From NCBI GenBank assembly GCA_028868535.1, contig JAGWUH010000001.1:124001-188000 (forward strand): 64,000 nucleotides of DNA, read 5' to 3'. Within the stretch, counting starts at the first letter, position 1. Each line of letters opens with the position of its first letter. A program made the position numbers and the translations under genes. Under the pieces are notes generated by a model. That model was not told the origin of the DNA and searched no databases. It saw only the letters and a list, made by a program, of their open reading frames with translations. This DNA is from Sphingomonadales bacterium (lineage in GTDB: Bacteria; Pseudomonadota; Alphaproteobacteria; Sphingomonadales; Sphingomonadaceae). Positions 27,024-36,510 of the stretch are shown piece after piece.

Positions 27024-28013
27024 ATGGTCACCGCCACCACCGAGGGCGCCGCGCGCGCCGCATCGAAGATACCGCCGGCGGAAGAGGCCGTCCTCTATGA
27101 GAAGGACCCGCGGACCAAGATCGCGACGATCACCTTCAACCGCCCGGACGACCTCAACGCGATGAGCGTGGCGATGCGCCAGCGCTATGCGGACCTGATC
27201 CACAAGGCCAACGTCGACGACGACGTCAAGGTGCTGGTGATCCGCGGCGCCGGCAAGCACCTCGGCGGCGGCGGCGACCTGCCCGAGCAGGCCGACATGC
27301 TCTCGGCCAATTCCAAGGGTTCGCTGCTGCGCGAGTTCCGCATCGGCGACGACGAGGGCGTCAAGTATCCGCCGGGTGATTCATACCGCTATCTCGCCAG
27401 CCTCGTGCAGTTCTATGCCAGCACCAGCGCCGGCAACCGTTCGCTGCAGGATTTCAAGAAGATCTCGATTCTCGAGGTGAAGGGCTATTGCTACGGCTGG
27501 CACTTCTACCAGGCGGCCGACGCGGACCTGATCGTCTCCTCCGACGACGCGCTGTTCGGCCACCCGTCGTTCCGCTACGTCGGCTGGGCGCCGCGCATGT
27601 GGCAGTGGTGCCGGATGATGGGACTGCGCAAGTTCCAGGAGATGGTGTTCACCGGCCGGCCGTTCACCGCGCAGGAGATGAAGGAGCTGAACTTCGTCAA
27701 CAGCGTCGTCCCGCGCGACCAGCTCGAGGCGGAGACGATGAAGTACGCGATGGCCTGCGCCAACACCCGGCCGACCGACACGGTGATGATGCAGAAGACA
27801 TTCTTCGAGGTGTTCAAGCAGAACGACGGCGAATACATGGGCTCGATCCTCTCCGCCTGGCTTGAATCGATGCTGGCGCAGGTGAAGAACGAGGACCTGC
27901 TGGCGCTGGGCGACGATACCTTCGACAAGGGGCTGAACAACGCGGTGAAGGACAACGATGCGCTGTTCCCGCCCGAATGGCGGCTCAGCTACGGCGGACG
28001 CAAGAAGCCCTGA
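27024..28013 (+). CDS. Enoyl-CoA hydratase/isomerase-family protein
   Basis: A 329-residue crotonase-fold protein. IATITFNRPDDLNAMS (residues 36-51) and VLVIRGAGKHLGGGGDL form the first oxyanion-hole region, and VKGYCYGWHFYQAADADLIVSSDDALFGHPSFRYVGW the second. AAGGAGAGG precedes the ATG at 27024. The reaction (hydration, isomerisation or C-C cleavage) cannot be chosen from sequence. It is monocistronic, ending three bases before the end of the convergent gene at 28017. Confidence 0.88.
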   Translation: MVTATTEGAARAASKIPPAEEAVLYEKDPRTKIATITFNRPDDLNAMSVAMRQRYADLIHKANVDDDVKVLVIRGAGKHLGGGGDLPEQADMLSANSKGSLLREFRIGDDEGVKYPPGDSYRYLASLVQFYASTSAGNRSLQDFKKISILEVKGYCYGWHFYQAADADLIVSSDDALFGHPSFRYVGWAPRMWQWCRMMGLRKFQEMVFTGRPFTAQEMKELNFVNSVVPRDQLEAETMKYAMACANTRPTDTVMMQKTFFEVFKQNDGEYMGSILSAWLESMLAQVKNEDLLALGDDTFDKGLNNAVKDNDALFPPEWRLSYGGRKKP

Positions 28014-28016
28014 CGT

Positions 28017-28613
28017 TCAGCCGAGCAGGTCCGCCCCGCGCGCGAGGGCGGCCTGCAGCCGGCCGGTGATGACCACGCCGTGCTCGGCGAAGTGGCCCAA
28101 CAGGAAGGCGAATGCCTCGCGGTCGCCGCGCGCCACCAGCGCCTCCGCAAGTTGGGCGACGAGGTCGTCGACGCCGGCATAGGCGCCGGCGAACTCCTCG
28201 AGGCAGACCACGGGGCCGTCCCCGCGCGGTTCGGCGGCGGTGGCGGCCAGGGTCAGGCCGGCCTCGCGGGCCAGCGCGCGCAGACCGTCCTGCGCCTCGG
28301 CAAGTAGCGGGGCGGCTCGCATCGCCAGGTCGAACGCCTGCTTGAGCGCCGGGACCTCGTCGCGCAGCGGCAGCAGGGCGTGCGCTTCGGTGACGAGGGG
28401 CTGGAGATCGCGCACCGGCGGAAGGTCCGCGAAGGCGCGGGCGGTGGCTGTCAGCGGATCGTCTGGGACGGCGTGCGCCTCGAGCTGGGCGGCGGCCTGG
28501 GCGAAGAACGCGGCGATCTCCTCGCGGGCGAAGCCGGCCGCGCGCAGGACGTTCGCGGCGGAGACGACCACCTCGCGCGCCAGGGCGGCGCGATCGACCG
28601 GCGGAGCGCTCAA
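28017..28613 (-). CDS. Uncharacterised helical protein, last gene of the ferB operon
   Basis: A 198-residue protein I do not recognise. It is mostly predicted helix with many Ala, Leu and Glu residues and no signal peptide or membrane segment. The likely start is a TTG at 28613 that overlaps the transporter stop (TTGA), since no ATG or GTG near the 5' end fits the spacing. It is coupled to the aromatic-acid transporter and so belongs to the ferB-ferA-pobA operon. It might be an accessory or cofactor-handling protein, but nothing in the sequence proves it. Confidence 0.65.
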   Translation of the reverse strand: MSAPPVDRAALAREVVVSAANVLRAAGFAREEIAAFFAQAAAQLEAHAVPDDPLTATARAFADLPPVRDLQPLVTEAHALLPLRDEVPALKQAFDLAMRAAPLLAEAQDGLRALAREAGLTLAATAAEPRGDGPVVCLEEFAGAYAGVDDLVAQLAEALVARGDREAFAFLLGHFAEHGVVITGRLQAALARGADLLG

Positions 28614-29938
28614 TGTCCGGCCGCCGCGCGGTGGGGCAAGGCCAGCAGGGCCGCGGCAGCAAGCAGCGAGCCGCACGCCATGACCGCCGCGACCGGCCCC
28701 AGCGTCAGGCCGCTCTGGAACAGGACGCCGCCGAGGATCGGGCTGAGCGCGGCGCCGCCACGGCCGACGCCGATGACGAAGCCGGTGCCACCACCGCGGA
28801 TCGTGGTCGGGAACGAGGCGGCGACCAGCGCATAGATGCCGACCACGGCGCCGTTCGTGCAGAAGCCGCCGGCCGCCGCTGCCAGCGACAGGCCGTGGAG
28901 ATCGGCCTGGCCCTGGCCAAAAGCGGTGATCATCACCGTGGAGGCGAGCATGAACGCGATCAGCAGGCCGCGTAGCCCGAAACGCAGGCTGAGCGCGCTG
29001 AACACCAGCCCGCCGAGCAGGCCGCCCACGTTGGCCCAGACCAGCACGCCACCGGCCGCCGCAGGGGTGAAGCCCATGTCGACGACGATCTTGGGCGTCC
29101 ACTTGAGGATGAAGTAGAAGGTCAGGATGTGGAGGAAATAGGCTGCGGTCAGCAACAGCGTGACCGGCGCCATCCCGCGCGCGAACAGCTCTGCGATATG
29201 CGCGCGCGGGGCGTCGGGCTCGACCGGGGGCAGGCCGCTGACCGGATCGTGCCCCAGCCGGGCAAGCGTGCGGTTCACCGCCGCCAGCGTGTCGCCGCGC
29301 CGGTTGTGAAGCAGCGCGCTGACCGGCTCGGGCAGCAGCAGCGGCACCAGCGGCAGGCAGAGCGCGGTCATCCCGAAGCCGAGCCAGAACACCTGCCGCC
29401 AATCGCCATGCGCGAGCAGGCTGCTGGCGATCGCGCCGCCGGCAATGCCGCCGACCGGGTAGCCGGCGGCCATGATCGCCACCGCCGCCCCGCGCGCCTT
29501 GTCGCTGGCATATTCCGCGACGAGCGCGTTGGTCGTCGCCAGCATGCCGCCGATGCCGAGCCCGGTGACCAGGCGCGTCGCCGCCAGCGCCCCGATCGAG
29601 CCGACCTGCGTGGTCGCCAGCATCCCCAGCGCCATGACCACCAGGCACAGCAGCGTCGTCGCCTTGCGGCCGATGCGGTCCGCGACCTGGCCCAGCAGCA
29701 CCGAACCGCCGGCCATGCCGATCAGCTCCATCGACAGCACAACCCCCAGTGCCCCCCGTTCGATCCCCCACTCGCGGGCGATCCCGGGCGAGGCGAAGCT
29801 GATCGACAGCACGTCGAACCCGTCCAGCGCGTTGAGCAGCACGCAGACGCCGATGGCCACGACCTGCATCGGCGTCATGCGCGTTTCCGCCAGCACCCGG
29901 CGCGGATCGCGTTCCCATCCCGGCAGTATCGCTTCCAT
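28610..29938 (-). CDS. MFS transporter of the aromatic acid:H+ symporter (AAHS) type
   Basis: A 442-residue, roughly 12-helix inner-membrane permease. LLNALDGFDVLSISFASP in helix 1 carries the D-G-F-D motif typical of BenK/PcaK-type aromatic acid symporters. LGQVADRIGRK is the MFS loop 2-3 motif. GGAGAGGAAC precedes the ATG at 29938. It follows pobA by 28 bases, so 4-hydroxybenzoate or a hydroxycinnamate is the likely cargo. Confidence 0.9.
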   Translation of the reverse strand: MEAILPGWERDPRRVLAETRMTPMQVVAIGVCVLLNALDGFDVLSISFASPGIAREWGIERGALGVVLSMELIGMAGGSVLLGQVADRIGRKATTLLCLVVMALGMLATTQVGSIGALAATRLVTGLGIGGMLATTNALVAEYASDKARGAAVAIMAAGYPVGGIAGGAIASSLLAHGDWRQVFWLGFGMTALCLPLVPLLLPEPVSALLHNRRGDTLAAVNRTLARLGHDPVSGLPPVEPDAPRAHIAELFARGMAPVTLLLTAAYFLHILTFYFILKWTPKIVVDMGFTPAAAGGVLVWANVGGLLGGLVFSALSLRFGLRGLLIAFMLASTVMITAFGQGQADLHGLSLAAAAGGFCTNGAVVGIYALVAASFPTTIRGGGTGFVIGVGRGGAALSPILGGVLFQSGLTLGPVAAVMACGSLLAAAALLALPHRAAAGH

Positions 29939-29966
29939 GTTCCTCTCCCCTCGCGCGCTGGCCGCG

Positions 29967-31160
<1,194 letters not shown>

Positions 31161-33275
31161 TCAGCCGGTCAGGATCAGTGCATCGAGCGCGACCACGCCC
31201 TCCCCTTCCGGGTGGAGGATCACCGGGTTGAGGTCCAATTCGATCAGCGACGATTCCGCACAGAGAATGCTAACCACCGTCCGCACCAGCCGCGCCAGCG
31301 CCGCGACGTCAAGCCGTGGCGAGCCGCGATAGCCGGCCAGCAGCGCCGCGCTCTTCAGCCGCATCAGCTCTGCCGCGATCGCCTGCTCGGACATGTCGGG
31401 GGTGATCAGCCGCACGTCGGCGAGGATCTCCGCGGTGACGCCGCCGAAGCCCGCCAGCACCACCGGCCCCCATTCGGGATCGTTGCGCGCGCCGACGATC
31501 ATCTCGATGCCGCGCTTCCCCATTGTCTCGACCAGCACGCCATCGAGCCGGATCGCCGGGTCATAGGCGGCGACGCTGGCGAACATCGCCGTCCAGGCGG
31601 CCCGCACCGCCGCCGCGTCCGCCAGCGCCAGCGCGACCCCGCCGGCATCGCTCTTGTGGCTGAGCGCGGCGGCCTGCGCCTTCATCGCCACCGGGTAGCC
31701 CAGCGCTTCGGCGGCGGCCACGGCCTCGTCCACCGTCGCCGCGAAGCGGCCGGCCGGGAACGGCACGCCCAGCGGCCCCAGCAGCGCCTTGGCGCGATAT
31801 TCGGGGATCACCCCGTGGCCGTCCGCCAGCCCGGGCACCGGCAACGGCGCGGGGGCATGATCGGCCAGATCGCGCGTGGCCAGCGCGCCGAGCCGGGCCA
31901 GCGCGCGGAAAGCCCGCTCGGTCGACGGGAACCACGGCACGTCGCGGGCGCGCAGCGCCGCGATGTAGCCGGCCGGGATGCCGGCGCCCTCGTCGAGGCC
32001 GGCAAACACCATCGGCTTGTCGAGCGTGCGCCCGTCGAGCGCGGCGAGGATCGCCGGCACCTTGATGCCGCTGGTCACCGGATCGCCCTGGATGATGCCG
32101 CAGACAACCCCGCCGACGCGGTCGTCATTGAACAGCGCAGCCAGGCAATCGGTGTAGATCTGCGGCTGGCTGAGCCCCTGCGCGGTGATGTCGAGCGGAT
32201 TGCTCACTGGCACGAACGGCGGCAGCGCCGCGCGCAAGGCCGGCGCGTTCGCATCGTCGAGGTCCGCCAGCGGCAGGCCGAGCTGCTCGGCGAGGTCCAG
32301 CGTCAGCGCCTTGAACGCGCCGGATTCGCCCAGCACCGCCAGCTCGGGCCGGGCCAGCGGCGCGCAGCGGACGAGGATCTCGGCAATGTCGCCCAGTTCC
32401 TCCAGCGTCTCCGCGAGCACCACGCCGGCACGCTCGACCTTGGCGCGCATCAGCTTGTGGTCGCCCGCCATCGCCCCGGTGTGGGTGGCGGCGGATTCGC
32501 GCGCCGCGCTCGACGTGCCGGGATGGAGCAGGACGATGGTCTTGCCCACCGCCCGCGCCCGCTTCGCGGCGGCGAGGAACGCGGCGGGCTTCCGGAACTG
32601 TTCGACGATCATCGCGATGACGCGGGTCTCGGGCTCGTCGACCAGCCAGTCGACATAGTCCTCCACCCCGGTCGCCGCCTCGTTGCCGGTCGAAACCGAG
32701 TAGGACACCGCGAGGTCGCGCGCCAGCAGCGTCGTGCACAGCACCGCCGCCATCGCGCCCGATTGCGAGACGACGCCGATCGCGCGGCGGCCGGCCGGCG
32801 CCGCGCATTCGGTCTCGACGAACGTCAGCGGCACGCCGTCGACGTGGTTGACGAGGCCGAGGCAGTTCGGTCCCTCGATGACCATGCCGCTCTCCGCGGC
32901 GATCCGCGCCAGCTCGGCCTGCTGCGCCAGCCCTTCGGCGCCGCCTTCGGCAAAGCCGGCGGCGAACACGATCGCCGCGCCGCACTTGCGCGCGGCAAGA
33001 CCGCGGACCGCACCGAGCACGGCACCCTGGGGGATCGCCAGCACCGCGACGTCGACGCCTTCGGGGAGGTCGTCGACTGAGGGCAGGCAGGCGCGCGCGC
33101 CGATGGTCTCGCGGTTCGGGTTGATCGGATAGACCGCGCCGGCAAAGCCGTTGCGATCGAGGTTGCCGAGCACCGACGCGCCGAGCGCGCCCGGCTTGTC
33201 GCTGGCGCCGACCACCGCGACCGACCGCGGCCGCAGCAACCGGTCGATCATGGCGCGGGTCGGGCGCGGCGCCAT
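31161..33275 (-). CDS. ferA: Feruloyl-CoA synthetase, NDP-forming acyl-CoA synthetase family
   Basis: A 704-residue acyl-CoA synthetase (NDP-forming). The N-terminal CoA-binding domain has SVAVVGASDKPGALG (residues 13-27). The succinyl-CoA-ligase-like domain contains ATHTGAMAGD, which holds the phosphorylated His. The C-terminal ATP-grasp domain covers about residues 480-704. In Sphingobium SYK-6, FerA has this architecture and activates ferulate, p-coumarate, caffeate and sinapate. The gene starts one base after the ferB stop and lies under the same FerC-type regulator. The assignment rests on architecture plus the ferB neighbour. Confidence 0.88.
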   Translation of the reverse strand: MAPRPTRAMIDRLLRPRSVAVVGASDKPGALGASVLGNLDRNGFAGAVYPINPNRETIGARACLPSVDDLPEGVDVAVLAIPQGAVLGAVRGLAARKCGAAIVFAAGFAEGGAEGLAQQAELARIAAESGMVIEGPNCLGLVNHVDGVPLTFVETECAAPAGRRAIGVVSQSGAMAAVLCTTLLARDLAVSYSVSTGNEAATGVEDYVDWLVDEPETRVIAMIVEQFRKPAAFLAAAKRARAVGKTIVLLHPGTSSAARESAATHTGAMAGDHKLMRAKVERAGVVLAETLEELGDIAEILVRCAPLARPELAVLGESGAFKALTLDLAEQLGLPLADLDDANAPALRAALPPFVPVSNPLDITAQGLSQPQIYTDCLAALFNDDRVGGVVCGIIQGDPVTSGIKVPAILAALDGRTLDKPMVFAGLDEGAGIPAGYIAALRARDVPWFPSTERAFRALARLGALATRDLADHAPAPLPVPGLADGHGVIPEYRAKALLGPLGVPFPAGRFAATVDEAVAAAEALGYPVAMKAQAAALSHKSDAGGVALALADAAAVRAAWTAMFASVAAYDPAIRLDGVLVETMGKRGIEMIVGARNDPEWGPVVLAGFGGVTAEILADVRLITPDMSEQAIAAELMRLKSAALLAGYRGSPRLDVAALARLVRTVVSILCAESSLIELDLNPVILHPEGEGVVALDALILTG

Positions 33276-33276
33276 G

Positions 33277-34116
33277 TCACTTCTTCACTTTGGAGGCGTC
33301 GAACGCGCCGAGCCCCGGCTTGAAGGTCTTGTCGTCGAGGAACTGCTTGGTGGCCTCCTTGCGCGCCTCCAGGCCGCCCATGCCGTTCAGCGCTTCCTGC
33401 GCGCGGATCAGGTAGTCCATGGCATTGTCGAAGGTCATCTCGGTCATCCGGCGCATCGCCCACTTGGTGGCGCGCAGCGCGTCGGGGTCCTTCTGCTTCA
33501 GCACCCCGGCGATCTCGACGACGCGCGCGCGCAAGCGGTCGGCGGGGACGCTCTCGGTGACGAGGCCCTGTTCGGCGGCCTGCTTGCCGGTCAGGTTCTC
33601 GCCCATCATCGCGTGGTAGATCGCCTTGCGGAACGGCATCAGTTCCTGCGCCACCTTGCTGGCGCCGCCGCCGGGGAGGATGCCCCAGTTGATCTCGGAC
33701 AGGCCGAAGGTCGCGTCATCGGCGGCGACGACGATGTCGAGCGCGTGCAGCGGGCCATAGGCGCCGCCGAAAGCCCAGCCGTTGACCATGCCGATCGTCG
33801 GCTTCTCGTACCAGCGCAGGCGGTCCCACCAGCCATAGGCCTCGCGCTGGCTCTTGCGGATCGCGCCGATGCCGAGCGCCTCGTTGTCGCGGAAGTATTC
33901 CTTGAGGTCCATGCCGGCGGAAAACGCGTCGCCCTCGCCGGTCAGCACCAGCACCCGCACGTCGTCGCGGAATTCCAGGTCCTCAAGCACGCGCTTCATC
34001 TGGCGGTTGAGCTTGGGGCTCATGCAGTTGCGCTTTTCCGGGCGGTTGTAGGAGACCCAGGCGATGCCGTCCTCGACCCGGACGGCTACGGTATCTTCCT
34101 CGGCGCGATCAGACAT
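33277..34116 (-). CDS. ferB: Hydroxycinnamoyl-CoA hydratase-lyase (feruloyl-CoA hydratase/lyase)
   Basis: A 279-residue crotonase-fold enzyme that hydrates and cleaves feruloyl-CoA to vanillin plus acetyl-CoA, or p-coumaroyl-CoA to 4-hydroxybenzaldehyde. NRPEKRNCMSPKLNRQM, SAGMDLKEYFRD, MVNGWAFGGAYGPLHALDIV and FGLSEINWGI (catalytic E141) are diagnostic for hydratase-lyases rather than ordinary crotonases. GAGG precedes the ATG. It is the first gene of the operon ferB-ferA-pobA-transporter-orf and is divergent from the FerC-type repressor. Confidence 0.94.
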   Translation of the reverse strand: MSDRAEEDTVAVRVEDGIAWVSYNRPEKRNCMSPKLNRQMKRVLEDLEFRDDVRVLVLTGEGDAFSAGMDLKEYFRDNEALGIGAIRKSQREAYGWWDRLRWYEKPTIGMVNGWAFGGAYGPLHALDIVVAADDATFGLSEINWGILPGGGASKVAQELMPFRKAIYHAMMGENLTGKQAAEQGLVTESVPADRLRARVVEIAGVLKQKDPDALRATKWAMRRMTEMTFDNAMDYLIRAQEALNGMGGLEARKEATKQFLDDKTFKPGLGAFDASKVKK

Positions 34117-34150
34117 GACAAACCTCGCTCCATGCGTGTATTTGTTATCT

Positions 34151-34182
34151 CACATAGCCATACGATTGCTATAGTCAATAGC
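34151..34182 (-). promoter_or_regulatory. ferB promoter with overlapping FerC-type operator
   Basis: On the minus strand, TTGACT (34178-34173) and TATGTG (34156-34151) form -35 and -10 boxes with a 16-base spacer. GCTAT-AGTCA-ATAGC (34168-34182), a perfect inverted repeat, covers the -35. A further ATAGC (34154-34158) faces the GCTAT at 34168-34172 and reaches the -10. Binding here would block RNA polymerase, matching the known repression of ferBA by FerC in SYK-6. Confidence 0.65.
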
Positions 34183-34199
34183 TTTCCTGGAGCCTGAAC

Positions 34200-34628
34200 T
34201 TGTCCGAGCCCGTTCTTGCCGTCGATCCCCTGTCCAGCCTTCCCGGCTATGCGCTGCGGCGCGCCGCGAACGCGATGATGGCCGAGCTCGGCGCCCGGCT
34301 CGCCCCGCTGGACTTGCGCATCTCCGATGCCTCGGTGCTGCTGCTGATCGCCGGGCGCGACGACATGACCTCGTCCGAGATCGGCAAGGTGCTCGACATC
34401 CAGCGCGCCAACATGGTGCCGCTGCTCGGGCGGCTCGACGCGGCCGGGCTGATCCGCCGGGTGCCGATCGACCGCAAGTCGCAGGCGATCGTGCTGACCG
34501 GCGCCGGCGAACGGCGGCTGGCCGAGGTTCGGGCGATCACCGGTCGCTTCGAGGAGGACCTGATGGCGCGGATTCCGGCGCCGCACCGGCCGCATTTCGT
34601 GCCGGCGTTGCAGGCGCTGGTCGGCTGA
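34200..34628 (+). CDS. ferC: MarR-family repressor of the ferulate operon (FerC type)
   Basis: A 142-residue MarR regulator starting at a TTG (34200) with GGAG nine bases upstream. The winged-helix region is MTSSEIGKVLDIQRANMVPLLGRLDAAGLIRRVPIDRKSQAIVLTGAGERRL. Its divergent position 83 bases from ferB matches the ferC-ferBA arrangement described in Sphingobium SYK-6, where FerC represses ferBA and is released by hydroxycinnamoyl-CoA. The TTG start would keep its level low. Function is assigned by family and context. Confidence 0.87.
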   Translation: MSEPVLAVDPLSSLPGYALRRAANAMMAELGARLAPLDLRISDASVLLLIAGRDDMTSSEIGKVLDIQRANMVPLLGRLDAAGLIRRVPIDRKSQAIVLTGAGERRLAEVRAITGRFEEDLMARIPAPHRPHFVPALQALVG

Positions 34629-34637
34629 CGGGACGCG

Positions 34638-36497
34638 TCACCCCTCCCCGCGATCGCGGAACCGCGCCTGGGCGTTGAGCCGGATCGCCGCGTTGGCGGC
34701 ACCGTAGCCGTCGTAGCCGCGCCGCTCGACCACCTCGAAGAACACGCGCTTGGCCACGGCCCGGCTGTAGAACTGGAAATACTCGGCCTCGCCGTCGCGA
34801 TCGTAGAGGATGTTCAGCGCGGCCATGCGGGCGACCAGCGCGGGTTCGAGGCCGAAGCGGGCCTCGATGTCCTCGTAGTAGTTGGGACCGATCTCGAGAA
34901 ACGGCAGGCCGGCGTCGCGCGCGCGTTCGGCCGCCGCGAACACATCCTCGCACGCAAAGGCGATGTGCTGGACCCCGGCGCCGAAGTAGTTCTGGATGAA
35001 CCGCGCGGTCAGCGACTGCGCCGCCAGCGAACCGTTGAGGGTGAAGCGCAGGCTGCGATCGGCGTTCTCCACCGCCTGGCTGGTGACCAGCCCCATCGGG
35101 TCGGTGATCTCGAGCTGCGGCGTCTTCGTCACGTCGAGCAGCGCGGTGTAGTACAGCAGCCAGCTCAGGAATTCCTCGTAATGCATCGACTGCGCGACAT
35201 GGTCGATGCGGGTCAGGTCGGCACGCGGGGCGCCGGCAACCGGGTGGGGGAACTCCTCCGCCCACATCGCCTCGCGGGTGGCCTCGTCCACGAGGTAGAG
35301 CAGGCTGCCGCCGACGCCGCGCAGCGACGGGATCTCCCACTCGCCCGGCCCCACCGCCTGCCCGAAGCGGGGGATGCCCAGCGCTTCCGCCCGGGCCAGC
35401 GCGGCCGGCTGGTCGGCCACCGTCAGGCCGATCGCGCAGACCGAGCCGCCGTGGACCATGTCGAACGAGTGCGCGAGGCCCTCGGGCTCGGAATTGACGA
35501 CGAGGTTGATCGCGCCCTGGCGCCAGCGCACCACGTCCTTGCTGCGATGGCGCGCCACCGGCGCGAAGCCGAGCGCGTGGAACAGGCGGCCGAAGTCCTC
35601 GGCCTCCTCGTGGCTGGCGGCGAACTCGATGAACGCGACCCCCGTCGTCGCCACGCGCGGCGGCATCGGCGCCGGGCGGCGCAGCAGGCGCGCGGCGGCA
35701 TCGTCCATCGCCAGCAGCGCCCGGTGTCCGTCGCGGGCGATCCGGCTGGCCGATCCCATGCGGAAGCGATCGTTGAAGATTTCCAGGCTCCACCAGCCAT
35801 CGTAGCCGGCGCGCGCGATCGCCGCCGCATATTCGGCGAGCGCGAAATCGCCCTGCCCCGGCATGCAGCGGAAGTGCCGGCTCCAGTTCAGGTAGTCCAT
35901 GTCGAGGAACGGCGCGTCGGCGACCTGGACGAGGAACAGCTTGTCGGGCCGGATGTCGCCGATGCTGGCCGAGGGGACGCCCCGCGCCAGCGAATGGAAG
36001 CTGTCGAGCACCAGCCCGATCGCCGGGTGATCGACGTCGCGCACCAGCGCCCAGGCATCGCGGTGGTCGTGGACGTGTCGCCCCCAGGCCAGCGCCTCGT
36101 AGGCTACGCGCTTGCCGTGCGCGGCAGCCAGTTCGCCCAGCGCGTGCAGGTCGTCGAGCATCGCCTGGCGATCGGCCGAGGCCAGCGGCGAGCAGTTCGA
36201 GCACAGCAGCACCAGGTCCGTGCCCAGCGCCTCCATCACCGCGAACTTGCGCTTGATCCGCTCGAACGCCGCGCCGCGCTGCGGCTCGGGCATGCCTTCG
36301 AGATCGCGGAACGGCTGGAACATCGTGCAGGACAGGCCAAGTCCGGCCATGATCCGGCCGATCTCGGCAGCGCTTTCGGGCGCGGACAGCAGGTCGTTCT
36401 CGAAGATTTCGGCGCCGCCATAGCCGGCCCCGGCGATCGCGTGCAGCTTGTCGGCCAGTCCCCCGCTAATCGAAACCGTCGCGATCGAGGTCTTCAT
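34638..36497 (-). CDS. quiC: Bifunctional QuiC-type protein: 3-dehydroshikimate dehydratase fused to an HPPD-like domain
   Basis: A 619-residue two-domain protein. The N-terminal half (about 1-280) is a TIM barrel of the AP-endonuclease-2/AroZ type: CTMFQPFRDLEGMPEPQRG, VAYEALAWGRHVHDHRDAW, LVLDSFHS and WWSLEIFNDRFR hold the metal ligands. The C-terminal half is a vicinal-oxygen-chelate domain like 4-hydroxyphenylpyruvate dioxygenase (TRIDHVAQSM, GVQHIAFACEDVF, EYFQFYSRA). QuiC enzymes convert 3-dehydroshikimate to protocatechuate. The ATG at 36497 starts 14 bases after the AroE-family stop, so the two form a quinate/shikimate unit. Confidence 0.9.
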   Translation of the reverse strand: MKTSIATVSISGGLADKLHAIAGAGYGGAEIFENDLLSAPESAAEIGRIMAGLGLSCTMFQPFRDLEGMPEPQRGAAFERIKRKFAVMEALGTDLVLLCSNCSPLASADRQAMLDDLHALGELAAAHGKRVAYEALAWGRHVHDHRDAWALVRDVDHPAIGLVLDSFHSLARGVPSASIGDIRPDKLFLVQVADAPFLDMDYLNWSRHFRCMPGQGDFALAEYAAAIARAGYDGWWSLEIFNDRFRMGSASRIARDGHRALLAMDDAAARLLRRPAPMPPRVATTGVAFIEFAASHEEAEDFGRLFHALGFAPVARHRSKDVVRWRQGAINLVVNSEPEGLAHSFDMVHGGSVCAIGLTVADQPAALARAEALGIPRFGQAVGPGEWEIPSLRGVGGSLLYLVDEATREAMWAEEFPHPVAGAPRADLTRIDHVAQSMHYEEFLSWLLYYTALLDVTKTPQLEITDPMGLVTSQAVENADRSLRFTLNGSLAAQSLTARFIQNYFGAGVQHIAFACEDVFAAAERARDAGLPFLEIGPNYYEDIEARFGLEPALVARMAALNILYDRDGEAEYFQFYSRAVAKRVFFEVVERRGYDGYGAANAAIRLNAQARFRDRGEG

Positions 36498-36510
36498 CGC
36501 CGTCTCCCGG

